Positions 1-6,456 of a stretch of 8,467 bases of DNA are shown here, piece by piece (within the stretch, counting starts at the first letter, position 1; every line of letters begins with the position of its first letter). The stretch comes from Neisseriaceae bacterium (GTDB lineage: Bacteria; Pseudomonadota; Gammaproteobacteria; Burkholderiales; Neisseriaceae). The stretch covers positions 1 through 8,467 of the forward strand of contig JAFSQZ010000204.1 in assembly GCA_017446355.1 (NCBI GenBank), written 5' to 3'. The notes beneath the pieces were generated by a model. That model was not told the origin of the DNA. It did not search any database and was given only the letters and a program-made list of their open reading frames with translations. The position numbers and the translations under genes were made by a program.

Positions 1-38
1 ACAGCAACTTAAACAAAACAGTTTCTATTGCATCAAGG

Positions 39-77
39 AGATTGCCACAGTTTGCTTACGCAAACTTCGCAATGACG
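39..77 (+). repeat. Interspersed hairpin repeat, copy 1
   Basis: Outer arms AGATTGCCAC and CGCAATGACG are shared with the two neighbouring copies. The inner stem is GTTTGC/GCAAAC around the loop TTAC, and ATTGC (41-45) pairs with GCAAT (69-73). The element is about 39 bases, resembling REP-like palindromes seen in many proteobacterial intergenic regions. Confidence 0.8.
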
Positions 78-86
78 AGTATTGAA

Positions 87-101
87 TTCAGGCAGCCTGA
101 A
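87..101. repeat. DUS, complete near-palindrome
   Basis: TTCAGGCAGCCTGAA. It contains AGGCAGCCTGAA on the plus strand and AGGCTGCCTGAA on the minus strand. It lies between hairpin repeat copies 1 and 2. Confidence 0.85.
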
Positions 102-135
102 AATAAACAACAACACTGCTAAACTGCAAAAATTC

Positions 136-173
136 CGTCATTGCGAGCCTTGCAACGCAAGGTGTGGCAATCT
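136..173 (-). repeat. Interspersed hairpin repeat, copy 2 (inverted)
   Basis: Same element in the opposite orientation. Read on the minus strand it begins AGATTGCCAC and ends CGCAATGACG. Its inner stem is CCTTGC/GCAAGG around GTT. The stem sequence differs from copies 1 and 3, but pairing is kept on both sides. Confidence 0.8.
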
Positions 174-214
174 TTCTATTATGGAGAACACACCAAATTT
201 ACACAACAATAAGA

Positions 215-250
215 AGATTGCCACGACTGCTTACGCAGTCTCGCAATGAC
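215..250 (+). repeat. Interspersed hairpin repeat, copy 3
   Basis: Begins AGATTGCCAC and ends CGCAATGAC, with an inner stem GACTGC/GCAGTC around the loop TTAC. It is the copy nearest the mtrE terminator, and its stem is again different from the others but fully paired. Confidence 0.8.
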
Positions 251-264
251 AGTAATGATTTTTT

Positions 265-294
265 AAGCTGCCTGAAAAGGTTTTCAGGCAGCTT
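265..294. terminator. DUS inverted-repeat hairpin downstream of mtrE
   Basis: A perfect 14-bp inverted repeat, AAGCTGCCTGAAAA (265-278) and TTTTCAGGCAGCTT (281-294), has a two-base centre. It begins about 30 bases past the mtrE stop, so it is the natural end of the mtrCDE transcript. On the minus strand the stem is followed by A residues rather than U. The U-rich side (CTTGTTTTG) is on the plus strand, so it may be bidirectional or act mainly for a rightward transcript. Each arm is a DUS with one mismatch (AAGCTGCCTGAA). Confidence 0.6.
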
Positions 295-324
295 GTTTTG
301 AGTGAGTGGGTTTGATTTGATGGT

Positions 325-1800
325 TTATTCGTTGATTTTTTTGATGTTTTCTTTTTCAAGATTTTGAATTTCTTGGACTTGTTGTTGTATAACAACATCG
401 TCTTTGGAAAGCCTTTTTAAACCGCCTCCTAATACTTTGTATAAGTCTGCTAGGTTTTCTGCAAGACTTAATTCTGTGGATAAGGTGTTTAGGTCTGCGC
501 TGTAACTGCTGCGCTCGGCATCAAGTAAATCCAGCGAGCTGGAAATGCCGTGTTTGTAACGTAGGCGCGTTAGTCGCAGGGTTTCGTGATGAGCTTTGCT
601 TTGCGCTAGGTTGGATTCGTATTGGCTGTTGAATGCTGCACGCGCGACCAGTGCATCGGAAACATCACGAAATGCGGATTCTACTGCGCCTTCATAGGCA
701 ACAAGGGCTTTTTGTTGCGCGATTTTGGCTGCTTCTAAATTGGCTGAATTTGCGCCCCAGTCAAAAATGGGTAGGTTTAATCCGCCACCAACAGACCAAG
801 TTTTGGTGTCTTTTGAGGTGAATAAATGGTGTAGTTCTGTGCTGCCTAAACCGATGGAGCTGGTTAGGCTGATGCGTGGGAAAAATGCTGCGCGTGCTGC
901 GCCAATGTTGGCGTTGGCTGCTTTTAAGTTGTGTTCTGCTGCGATGATGTCTGGACGGTTGAGCAGTAAGTCGGCACTTAATCCAGCAGGTAGGTTGCGT
1001 ATGGCAAATTGTTGTGAGAGCGGTAATGGCTCTGGTAGGTTTTCAGGCAGCTTTTGACTGATGAGTAGTGTTAAGGCGTTACGCGCTTGCTCACGATTTT
1101 TGATGGCTGCTGCATAGCTGGCTTTTGCTTGTTCAATAAGGGCTTGTTGTTGATGTAAGTCAATGGCGGAAGTTACGCCTGCGTTGTGCCGTAATTTTGC
1201 TAAACGGTAGGTTTCTTCGCGCGTTTTGAGTACGTTATTGGCTAGCTCCATTGCATTTTGCGCGTAGATTTCGTTAAAGTGTGCTTTGGCTACGCTGGCA
1301 ATTAGGCTTAAATGTGTGGCATCGCGTCCTGCTGCTGTGGCAAGATAGTTTTGTAAGGCGGCTTCGCTGTTGTTGCGCACGCGTCCCCATAGGTCTAATT
1401 CAAATGCGGAAATGCCTAAACCTACGTTGTAGCTTTCACCAACGCCTTGTCGTTCGTTGCCACTGCGATTGGCTCCACCTGTTGCGCTAACGCCTGGTAA
1501 TTGCGCTGCGCGAGTGATGGCGTATTGTGCGCGAACTTGTTCTGCGTTTAAATTGGCTATACGTAAGTCGGTGTTGTTTTTGATGGCTAAATCTATGAGT
1601 TGTTGTAGACGTGGGTCGGCAAAGTAGTTTTGCCAACCTAGCGATGCTGCCTGAATGGCTTGATTGTTTTGCAAATCGTATCTGAATTGCGCGCTGGGTA
1701 GGTCAATTTCAGGCTGCTGATATTTTGGGGCAAGATTACACGCTGATAAGGCGATGCTGACGCTTATGGCAGTTAAAGTGTTTTTGCATAATGATTGCAT
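325..1800 (-). CDS. mtrE: MtrE, outer-membrane channel lipoprotein of the MtrCDE efflux pump
   Basis: Outer-membrane factor (NodT/TolC family) that would form the exit duct of the MtrC-MtrD-MtrE pump. The product is 491 residues from the ATG at 1800. It begins with a lipoprotein signal peptide whose lipobox is L18-S19-A20-C21, so Cys21 is the likely lipidated residue. Family motifs are visible: FELDLWGRVR at about 133-142, LLNRPDI at about 279-285 and LYKVLGGGL ending at 461. The frame stays open upstream to an ATG at 1926. I reject that start because it lies inside mtrD, would bury the signal peptide and reads through DUS repeats. The ATG at 1800 has GGAG at 1807-1810, six bases upstream. 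About 30 charged, Gln/Glu/Lys-rich residues follow the GGGL motif, which from memory is a longer tail than in gonococcal MtrE. Third gene of the operon, 67 bases after mtrD. Family call is very secure. Confidence 0.95.
   Translation of the reverse strand: MQSLCKNTLTAISVSIALSACNLAPKYQQPEIDLPSAQFRYDLQNNQAIQAASLGWQNYFADPRLQQLIDLAIKNNTDLRIANLNAEQVRAQYAITRAAQLPGVSATGGANRSGNERQGVGESYNVGLGISAFELDLWGRVRNNSEAALQNYLATAAGRDATHLSLIASVAKAHFNEIYAQNAMELANNVLKTREETYRLAKLRHNAGVTSAIDLHQQQALIEQAKASYAAAIKNREQARNALTLLISQKLPENLPEPLPLSQQFAIRNLPAGLSADLLLNRPDIIAAEHNLKAANANIGAARAAFFPRISLTSSIGLGSTELHHLFTSKDTKTWSVGGGLNLPIFDWGANSANLEAAKIAQQKALVAYEGAVESAFRDVSDALVARAAFNSQYESNLAQSKAHHETLRLTRLRYKHGISSSLDLLDAERSSYSADLNTLSTELSLAENLADLYKVLGGGLKRLSKDDVVIQQQVQEIQNLEKENIKKINE
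1042..1053 (-). repeat. DUS variant inside mtrE (one mismatch)
   Basis: On the minus strand AAGCTGCCTGAA differs from AGGCTGCCTGAA at the second base. It encodes K-L-P-E within mtrE, in the same codon frame as the other coding DUS copies. Confidence 0.6.
1644..1655 (+). repeat. DUS variant inside mtrE (one mismatch)
   Basis: ATGCTGCCTGAA on the plus strand, opposite to mtrE. It has the full ten-base core GCTGCCTGAA and differs from the 12-mer at base two. In mtrE it encodes part of AIQAAS. Confidence 0.5.
1708..1717 (-). repeat. DUS core inside mtrE, near the mature N-terminus
   Basis: GCAGCCTGAA on the minus strand encodes the Q-P-E of KYQQPEIDL, a few residues after the lipidated cysteine. 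Only the ten-base core is present. Confidence 0.45.
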
Positions 1801-1806
1801 AGAATT

Positions 1807-1810
1807 CTCC
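1807..1810 (-). promoter_or_regulatory. Ribosome binding site deciding the mtrE start
   Basis: GGAG on the minus strand lies six bases before the ATG at 1800. Together with the signal peptide and lipobox that follow, it fixes the mtrE start there rather than at the upstream in-frame ATG at 1926, which lies inside mtrD. Confidence 0.85.
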
Positions 1811-1816
1811 AAATTT

Positions 1817-1863
1817 TTCAGGCTGCCTGAAACAGTGTTTTTTCTTGTTTCAGGCTGCCTGAA
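1817..1863 (-). repeat. Intra-operon DUS hairpin between mtrD and mtrE
   Basis: Two copies of TTCAGGCTGCCTGAA (1817-1831 and 1849-1863) are direct repeats. Because each is near-palindromic, they also form a 17-bp inverted repeat (1817-1833 with 1847-1863) with one central mismatch and a 13-base loop. No U-tract follows on the minus strand. The structure starts four bases after the mtrD stop codon and ends six bases before the mtrE GGAG. It could stabilise the mtrCD part of the mRNA or alter mtrE expression. Confidence 0.8.
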
Positions 1864-1867
1864 TGTT

Positions 1868-4800
1868 TTAGTGTGTATTGTTAGGGATTTTATGAATATG
1901 TGTACCGTGTTGTTCTGCAAACTCAATTTCGTGTTTATTGGGTGGGAAGAATTTGCGTACTAAAATGTAAAACAGTGGCACCAAAAACACGGATAATAGT
2001 GTGCCGACTAACATTCCCCAAAATACTGATGTACCAATGGCACGTTGGCTGGCTGACGATGCGCCAGTGGCTATGTAAAGTGGGACAACACCAACAATAA
2101 AGGCAAATGAGGTCATTAAAATAGGACGGAAACGTAATTTTGCGGCTTCAATAGCCGATTCTATGGCGGTTTTACCGTCCATTTGCAAGTCTTTGGCAAA
2201 CTCAATAATCAGAATAGCATTTTTCGCCGATAAGCCCATTACGGTTACCATACCAATTCGGAAGTAAATGTCGTTGCTGTAATCGCGTAAGAACGCACCT
2301 AAACCGACACCTAAAATCCCCAAAGGCACTACCAATAATACGGCAAATGGAATAGACCAGCTTTCGTATAAGGCAGCCAATACCAAGAAAATGGCTAAAA
2401 TAGAGAACGCATAGAGAATATAGGTTTGTGAGTTACCTTTTGCTTCTTCACGCGATTGTCCACTCCATTCTAGACTGTAACCGCTCATTTCATCAACCAG
2501 TCGTTGTATTTCTGCCATCGCTTCACCAGTAGACTTACCTTCAACTGGCTCTCCGCTGATTTGCATAGATGGATAACCATTGAAACGAACACTTTGTTCC
2601 ATACCTTTTGTCCAAGAGATGCTTGCCAAAGTGGATAAAGGTACAGCTACGCCTTGTGCATTGGGGACAGTTAATGCCAAAATATTTTCAGGCTGCGCAC
2701 GTGCAAATACATCAGACTGTACAATCACGCGTTGCAAACGCCCTTGATTAGGAAAGTCGTTAATGTATGCAGAGCCTAATGCTGAACCTAAAACTTGTTG
2801 TATGCTGGCAAAACTAATGCCTTGCGCCGCTGCGGCTTCACGATTCAGTTCTATTTTGAGTTGTGGAGCATCTTCTAAACCGTTTGCACGAAGTTTACTT
2901 ACGTCAAATAGTTGTGGATTTTGACGCATTTTGTTTAATAATTCATCGCGTTTTGCTACCAATTCTTCATGCGTGAAATCACCGCGATTTTGTAAATAAA
3001 ATGAGAAACCTGTGCTTGTGCCTAATTCCATAATAGCAGGTGGGTTGATGGCAATGGCAAAACCATCTTTGACATTTTGCATAAATGCACCTGTGAGTTT
3101 GCTGGCAAGCGTGTTTGCATCACTTCCAGCTGCTGTGCGTTCATGCCAGTCTTTTAAGGTTAAGAAACCCATTGCCATATTTTGACCGCTGCCTGAAAAA
3201 CTAAATCCTGAAACAGCAACGAAATTTTCTACTTCTGGAAATTTTTTTACAATGGCTTCAACGGTTTGAATGGTGGCATCAGTACGCGCTTTACTTGCGC
3301 CAGAAGGCAACTGAACTTGCACCATTACTGTGCCTTGATCTTCACTTGGCAAGAAAGCCGATGGAATGCGATTAACCAACAAAGCCGCCGCACCACCTAC
3401 TGCTAAATAAATTACCGATAGGGTAATGACCTTGCGTAAAGAGCGTGTAAGAAAACCTGTGTAAGCATTGGTGCTTTTTTCAAAAACACGGTTAAACCAA
3501 CCAAAGAAACCTTTTTTCTGTTCGTGATGTCCTTCTGGAATAGGTTTTAAAATGGTGGCGCATAGGGCTGGCGTTAAAGATAATGCCAAAAATGCGGAGA
3601 ACATAATGGCAAATGCCATAGTGAGCGCGAATTGACGGAAAATGTTACCTGTTGCACCACTGAACATTGCTAATGGAATAAATACAGATGTTAATACTGC
3701 TGTGATGCCTACAACCGCTCCTGAAATTTGGCGCATGGCTTTTTTGGTCGCAGCTTTTGGGGAAGTGTTTTCTTCCGCCATAATCCGTTCTACGTTTTCT
3801 ACAACCACAATGGCATCATCCACCACAATACCAATCACCAATACCATTGCAAACATCGTCATTACGTTAATGGACATACCAAGATGTGGCAGTATCGCAA
3901 ATGCGCCCAGCAATGAAATAGGAACCACAATGGTAGGAATAATGGTGTATCGGAAGTTTTGCAAGAACACTAACATTACGATAAATACCAGTGCAACAGC
4001 TTCAAAAAGTGTTTTTACTACTTTTTCAATAGACAATTTGACGAATTTAGAAGTGTCGTAAGGAATTGTCCACGCAACGTCTTGTGGGAAAAAACGCTGT
4101 AATTGTTGCATTTTGGCTTGCACAGCTTCCGAAGTCGCCATAGCATTACCTGTGGTTGACAACATTACGGCCATTGCAGCAGTGGGTTTACCGTTTAAAC
4201 GTGCCGATGCCATATAGGATTGACTGCCCAAATCAATACGGGCAACATCACGTAAATAGACGTTAGCACCATTAGTATTTGAGCGCAAAATGATGTTGCC
4301 AAATTGTTCTGGTGTTTGTAGTTGCCCTTCGGCTGTGATGGTAGCTGTAATTTGTTGTGTATTTGTGGAAGGCAGTGAGCCCAATGCGCCTACTGCAAGT
4401 TGCGCATTTTGCGCTCTAATGGCAGTGGAAATGTCTGCAAAAGATAGATTGTAGTTTTTGAGTTTTTGTGGATCCACCCAAATACGCATCGCACGCTCTG
4501 CACCAAATAAACGTACTTCCCCTACCCCATCAATACGTTGTAATTCAGGCAGGATATTACGTTGTGCGTAATCAGCCATTTCTTCAGTTGTTTTTGTTTG
4601 GTTTGGCGAAGATAAGTTGATAATCAGCAAGAAATTAGATCGTGCTTTGTTGACTGACACACCGTTTTGTTGCACTGTTGCTGGTAAAAGCGGCGTTACT
4701 TCAGACAATTTATTTTGCACGTTTACTTGTGCGATGTCTTCATCGGTTTCAGGTGTAAAGGTTAGTGTTACCGAACCCGAACCACTGGAATCGGCAGAAG

Positions 4801-5038
4801 TGGAAATATAATCCAAACCATCTACACCGTACATATTGCGTTCAATAACCGCTAAAACACTGTCTTCCATCACTTTTGCAGATGCACCAGCATAAGTGGC
4901 ACGAAGCGTAATAGTAGGTGCAGCAACTGATGGATATTGTGTGATAGGTAGTTTTTTGATACCAACGATACCCGCTAAAATAATAAAAATCGCCACCACC
5001 CAAGCGAAAATTGGGCGTTCAATAAAAAATTTAGCCAT
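1868..5038 (-). CDS. mtrD: MtrD, RND-family inner-membrane efflux transporter
   Basis: Proton-driven RND (HAE-1) pump of 1056 residues, close to the usual size for AcrB/MtrD proteins. It should capture hydrophobic and amphipathic compounds from the inner membrane and periplasm and pass them to MtrE. The N-terminus MAKFFIERPIFAWV is typical. The proton-relay aspartates D407 and D408 sit in the TM4 motif GIVVDDAIVVVEN, and the partner lysine K939 is in GLSAKNAILIIEF. Phenylalanines at 136, 178, 612 and 625 match aromatic positions of the AcrB-type binding pocket, and the glycine-rich loop at 611-620 (GFSFSGSGQN) corresponds to the switch loop. Twelve membrane segments are expected: one at the N-terminus, the remainder in clusters at about 340-560 and 870-1030. 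The ATG at 5038 follows GGGG with a six-base spacer, 12 bases after the mtrC stop, implying translational coupling. No frameshift or missing key residue is seen. Confidence 0.97.
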   Translation of the reverse strand: MAKFFIERPIFAWVVAIFIILAGIVGIKKLPITQYPSVAAPTITLRATYAGASAKVMEDSVLAVIERNMYGVDGLDYISTSADSSGSGSVTLTFTPETDEDIAQVNVQNKLSEVTPLLPATVQQNGVSVNKARSNFLLIINLSSPNQTKTTEEMADYAQRNILPELQRIDGVGEVRLFGAERAMRIWVDPQKLKNYNLSFADISTAIRAQNAQLAVGALGSLPSTNTQQITATITAEGQLQTPEQFGNIILRSNTNGANVYLRDVARIDLGSQSYMASARLNGKPTAAMAVMLSTTGNAMATSEAVQAKMQQLQRFFPQDVAWTIPYDTSKFVKLSIEKVVKTLFEAVALVFIVMLVFLQNFRYTIIPTIVVPISLLGAFAILPHLGMSINVMTMFAMVLVIGIVVDDAIVVVENVERIMAEENTSPKAATKKAMRQISGAVVGITAVLTSVFIPLAMFSGATGNIFRQFALTMAFAIMFSAFLALSLTPALCATILKPIPEGHHEQKKGFFGWFNRVFEKSTNAYTGFLTRSLRKVITLSVIYLAVGGAAALLVNRIPSAFLPSEDQGTVMVQVQLPSGASKARTDATIQTVEAIVKKFPEVENFVAVSGFSFSGSGQNMAMGFLTLKDWHERTAAGSDANTLASKLTGAFMQNVKDGFAIAINPPAIMELGTSTGFSFYLQNRGDFTHEELVAKRDELLNKMRQNPQLFDVSKLRANGLEDAPQLKIELNREAAAAQGISFASIQQVLGSALGSAYINDFPNQGRLQRVIVQSDVFARAQPENILALTVPNAQGVAVPLSTLASISWTKGMEQSVRFNGYPSMQISGEPVEGKSTGEAMAEIQRLVDEMSGYSLEWSGQSREEAKGNSQTYILYAFSILAIFLVLAALYESWSIPFAVLLVVPLGILGVGLGAFLRDYSNDIYFRIGMVTVMGLSAKNAILIIEFAKDLQMDGKTAIESAIEAAKLRFRPILMTSFAFIVGVVPLYIATGASSASQRAIGTSVFWGMLVGTLLSVFLVPLFYILVRKFFPPNKHEIEFAEQHGTHIHKIPNNTH
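2687..2696 (-). repeat. DUS core inside mtrD
   Basis: GCAGCCTGAA on the minus strand encodes Q782-P-E of ARAQPENIL in MtrD. Ten-base core only. Confidence 0.45.
3188..3197 (+). repeat. DUS core inside mtrD at the switch-loop codons
   Basis: GCTGCCTGAA on the plus strand lies over the MtrD codons for F614-S-G-S617, in the glycine-rich loop. Ten-base core; the two bases before it (CC) do not match the 12-mer. Confidence 0.45.
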
Positions 5039-5050
5039 TATTTACCCCAC

Positions 5051-6322
5051 TTATTTTTGTGTTGCCGAAGCGGCATTGTTGGTGGGTTGTTCTACTGAAG
5101 CAGCTTGCGTTTCGTTTGCATCGCTTGCACTGTCAGCTTGTGGCGCAGGTGCAGCCATTGGATTAGCGTTTTCAGGCTGCCATTCTTTGGGTTGTACTTT
5201 TTCTGCACCCATCATACCTGCAACCATTGTGCCATCTACGATGACTTTATCACCTGCCTGTAAACCTTCGGTAATAATCCAATTGCTGTCTTTTTGTCCT
5301 GTTACATTCACTGGACGTGGCTGCATTTTGCCATCAGGCGTTACCACTAATACGATGTCTTGAGCCCCTCGTGTTACGGCTTGTTGTGGCACAACAAAAG
5401 CATTGGTTACACCAGCCAAAGGCAGTTTTACGCGTACATATAAACCGCTCATCAATACGCCATTAGGATTGGGAACGGCAACACGCATACTTACTTGACC
5501 TGTTGCTTCGTCCACAGTTGGGTCAACGAAAAGCAAACGACCTTTGTGTGCGTATTCTGTACCATCGTCTAACATAATACCCACTTCAATGCTGCTGTTT
5601 AGCGTGCGTTCTTTATTGGCTAATTGTTGTTTTAATTTCATTAAATCGGTTGCAGATTGCGTGATATTGACATACATTGGGTCAGTTTGTTGAATCAATG
5701 CCATTTTGGTAACACCAGCGGTTACCAATGCGCCTTCTGTAACATTTGATTGACCGATAAATCCTGAAATAGGTGCGGTGATTCGCGCGTGATTAACATT
5801 GACTTGTGAAGAACGGATAGCAGCTTGCGCGGATTTAACTTGTGCTTTGGCGGAACGTTGTGCGGTTAAGGCTGCGTCCCATTCCATTTTGCTGATGGCA
5901 TCGGCTTCAACCAGCGGACGGAAACGACTAACATCAGCATCAGCTTTTGCCAAAGCGGCTTGGGCAGCTAATAATGATGCTCGCGCACTTTCCAAGTTGG
6001 CACTATAACTGGCATCATCTAGTTGATACAAAGGTTGACCCGCACGCACAAATGAGCCTTCTTCAAATAAACGGCGCACCACAATACCATTTACTTGTGG
6101 CACGATGGGCGCAGAACGCACGGCTTCTAAACGTCCTGGTAAATTGTTTTCCAATAAAACATCTTGCGGTTGCACGGTTACAACGCTTACCACTGGTGCA
6201 GGTGCTTGTTGTTGCGCAGCCGCTTGTTGCGCTTGTGCGTCTTTTTTACTGCAAGCAGTCAATGCTAAAGAAGTAGCTATCGCCAAAACTGCCATACGTC
6301 CAAAGGTGTGTGTACGAGTCAT
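5051..6322 (-). CDS. mtrC: MtrC, periplasmic membrane-fusion lipoprotein of the MtrCDE pump
   Basis: RND periplasmic adaptor (HlyD/AcrA family), 423 residues, which links MtrD to MtrE. The signal peptide ends at a lipobox L21-T22-A23-C24, so the protein should be anchored to the inner membrane by a lipid. A Gln/Ala-rich linker (about 28-42) precedes the first barrel-lipoyl half. VVRRLFEEGSFVRAGQPLY (about 81-99) is the lipoyl motif, about 107-175 is the Ala/Lys-rich alpha-helical hairpin, and RITAPISGFIGQS (about 180-192) returns to the lipoyl domain. GRLLFVDPTVDEATGQV (about 261-277) is the classic beta-barrel signature. The last 45 residues are low-complexity Ala/Gln/Asn and probably disordered. 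The ATG at 6322 has a modest AGG seven bases upstream. It is the first gene of the operon and overall closely resembles gonococcal MtrC. It differs in context: no mtrR lies upstream. Confidence 0.96.
   Translation of the reverse strand: MTRTHTFGRMAVLAIATSLALTACSKKDAQAQQAAAQQQAPAPVVSVVTVQPQDVLLENNLPGRLEAVRSAPIVPQVNGIVVRRLFEEGSFVRAGQPLYQLDDASYSANLESARASLLAAQAALAKADADVSRFRPLVEADAISKMEWDAALTAQRSAKAQVKSAQAAIRSSQVNVNHARITAPISGFIGQSNVTEGALVTAGVTKMALIQQTDPMYVNITQSATDLMKLKQQLANKERTLNSSIEVGIMLDDGTEYAHKGRLLFVDPTVDEATGQVSMRVAVPNPNGVLMSGLYVRVKLPLAGVTNAFVVPQQAVTRGAQDIVLVVTPDGKMQPRPVNVTGQKDSNWIITEGLQAGDKVIVDGTMVAGMMGAEKVQPKEWQPENANPMAAPAPQADSASDANETQAASVEQPTNNAASATQK
5171..5181 (-). repeat. DUS variant inside mtrC
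   Basis: GGCAGCCTGAA on the minus strand, 11 of the 12 bases, encodes W-Q382-P-E of KEWQPENAN near the disordered MtrC tail. Confidence 0.5.
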
Positions 6323-6345
6323 AGTGTTACCTATTTACATTTTTA

Positions 6346-6351
6346 ATCATA
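6346..6351 (-). promoter_or_regulatory. Alternative mtrC -10 element (P2)
   Basis: TATGAT on the minus strand matches the -10 consensus at 5/6 and would give a leader of only about 17 bases before the mtrC ATG at 6322. The best -35 candidate is the poor TTCAGG (6388-6393), in the DUS hairpin, 16-17 bases upstream. It matters because, if the hairpin at 6365-6395 terminates phosphatase transcripts completely, mtrC would need a promoter this close. Weaker candidate than P1. Confidence 0.25.
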
Positions 6352-6395
6352 AAAAAACAAAGTGCTGCCTGAATATTTCTTTTATTTTCAGGCAG
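6351..6395 (-). terminator. Hairpin plus U-tract in the mtrC leader (terminator or attenuator)
   Basis: On the minus strand a 9-bp stem, CTGCCTGAA with TTCAGGCAG (arms 6387-6395 and 6365-6373), encloses a 13-base A-rich loop. Three bases after the stem comes UUUGUUUUUUU (6361-6351). This is the form of an intrinsic terminator built from a DUS inverted pair. It lies between the phosphatase gene and mtrC, and downstream of candidate promoter P1. It could therefore end phosphatase transcripts or attenuate mtrCDE. The long loop makes termination efficiency uncertain. Confidence 0.55.
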
Positions 6396-6426
6396 GTAAT
6401 CGATAAGGAAAATTGTAAAAGGTAAA

Positions 6427-6456
6427 ATTGTATGCTTAATTTTTGAATAATGTAAG
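6427..6456 (-). promoter_or_regulatory. Candidate mtrC promoter (P1)
   Basis: On the minus strand CTTACA (6456-6451) and TACAAT (6432-6427) are 18 bases apart. They match sigma-70 consensus at 4/6 and 5/6 positions. Transcription would begin near 6420, about 98 bases upstream of the mtrC ATG. A run of ten A residues (T10 on the plus strand, 6457-6466) directly abuts the -35 hexamer, and the -35 overlaps one arm of a 10-bp inverted repeat. The DUS hairpin at 6365-6395 would then lie in the untranslated leader. Inferred from sequence only. Confidence 0.5.

Larger units (their letters stand above)
1..324. other. Gene-free left flank rich in short repeats
   Basis: No coding region is supported in these 324 bases on either strand. 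They hold three hairpin repeats (39-77, 136-173, 215-250), one complete DUS (87-101) and the DUS inverted repeat downstream of mtrE (265-294). The remainder is AT-rich spacer with nothing I can name. Confidence 0.8.

Noticed and set aside
39..250. Possible CRISPR array from three similar repeats
   Set aside because: The repeats are palindromic with variable stems, one is inverted, spacing is irregular, and no cas genes are present.
1801..1926. Longer mtrE starting at the in-frame ATG at 1926
   Set aside because: It overlaps mtrD by 59 bases, has no signal peptide at its N-terminus, and reads through two DUS copies. The ATG at 1800 has GGAG and begins a proper lipoprotein signal.
3642..4061. 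Plus-strand open frame of 139 codons
   Set aside because: It is opposite the conserved TM4 region of mtrD and is threonine/isoleucine-rich, as expected for an antisense shadow.
4896..5363. Plus-strand open frame of 155 codons
   Set aside because: It lies opposite mtrC and mtrD. Its composition is that of the antisense of real genes, and no family motif or ribosome binding site supports it.
1868..6322. Frameshift or pseudogene in the efflux operon
   Set aside because: All three frames are intact at normal family length, with lipoboxes, proton-relay residues and signature motifs present.
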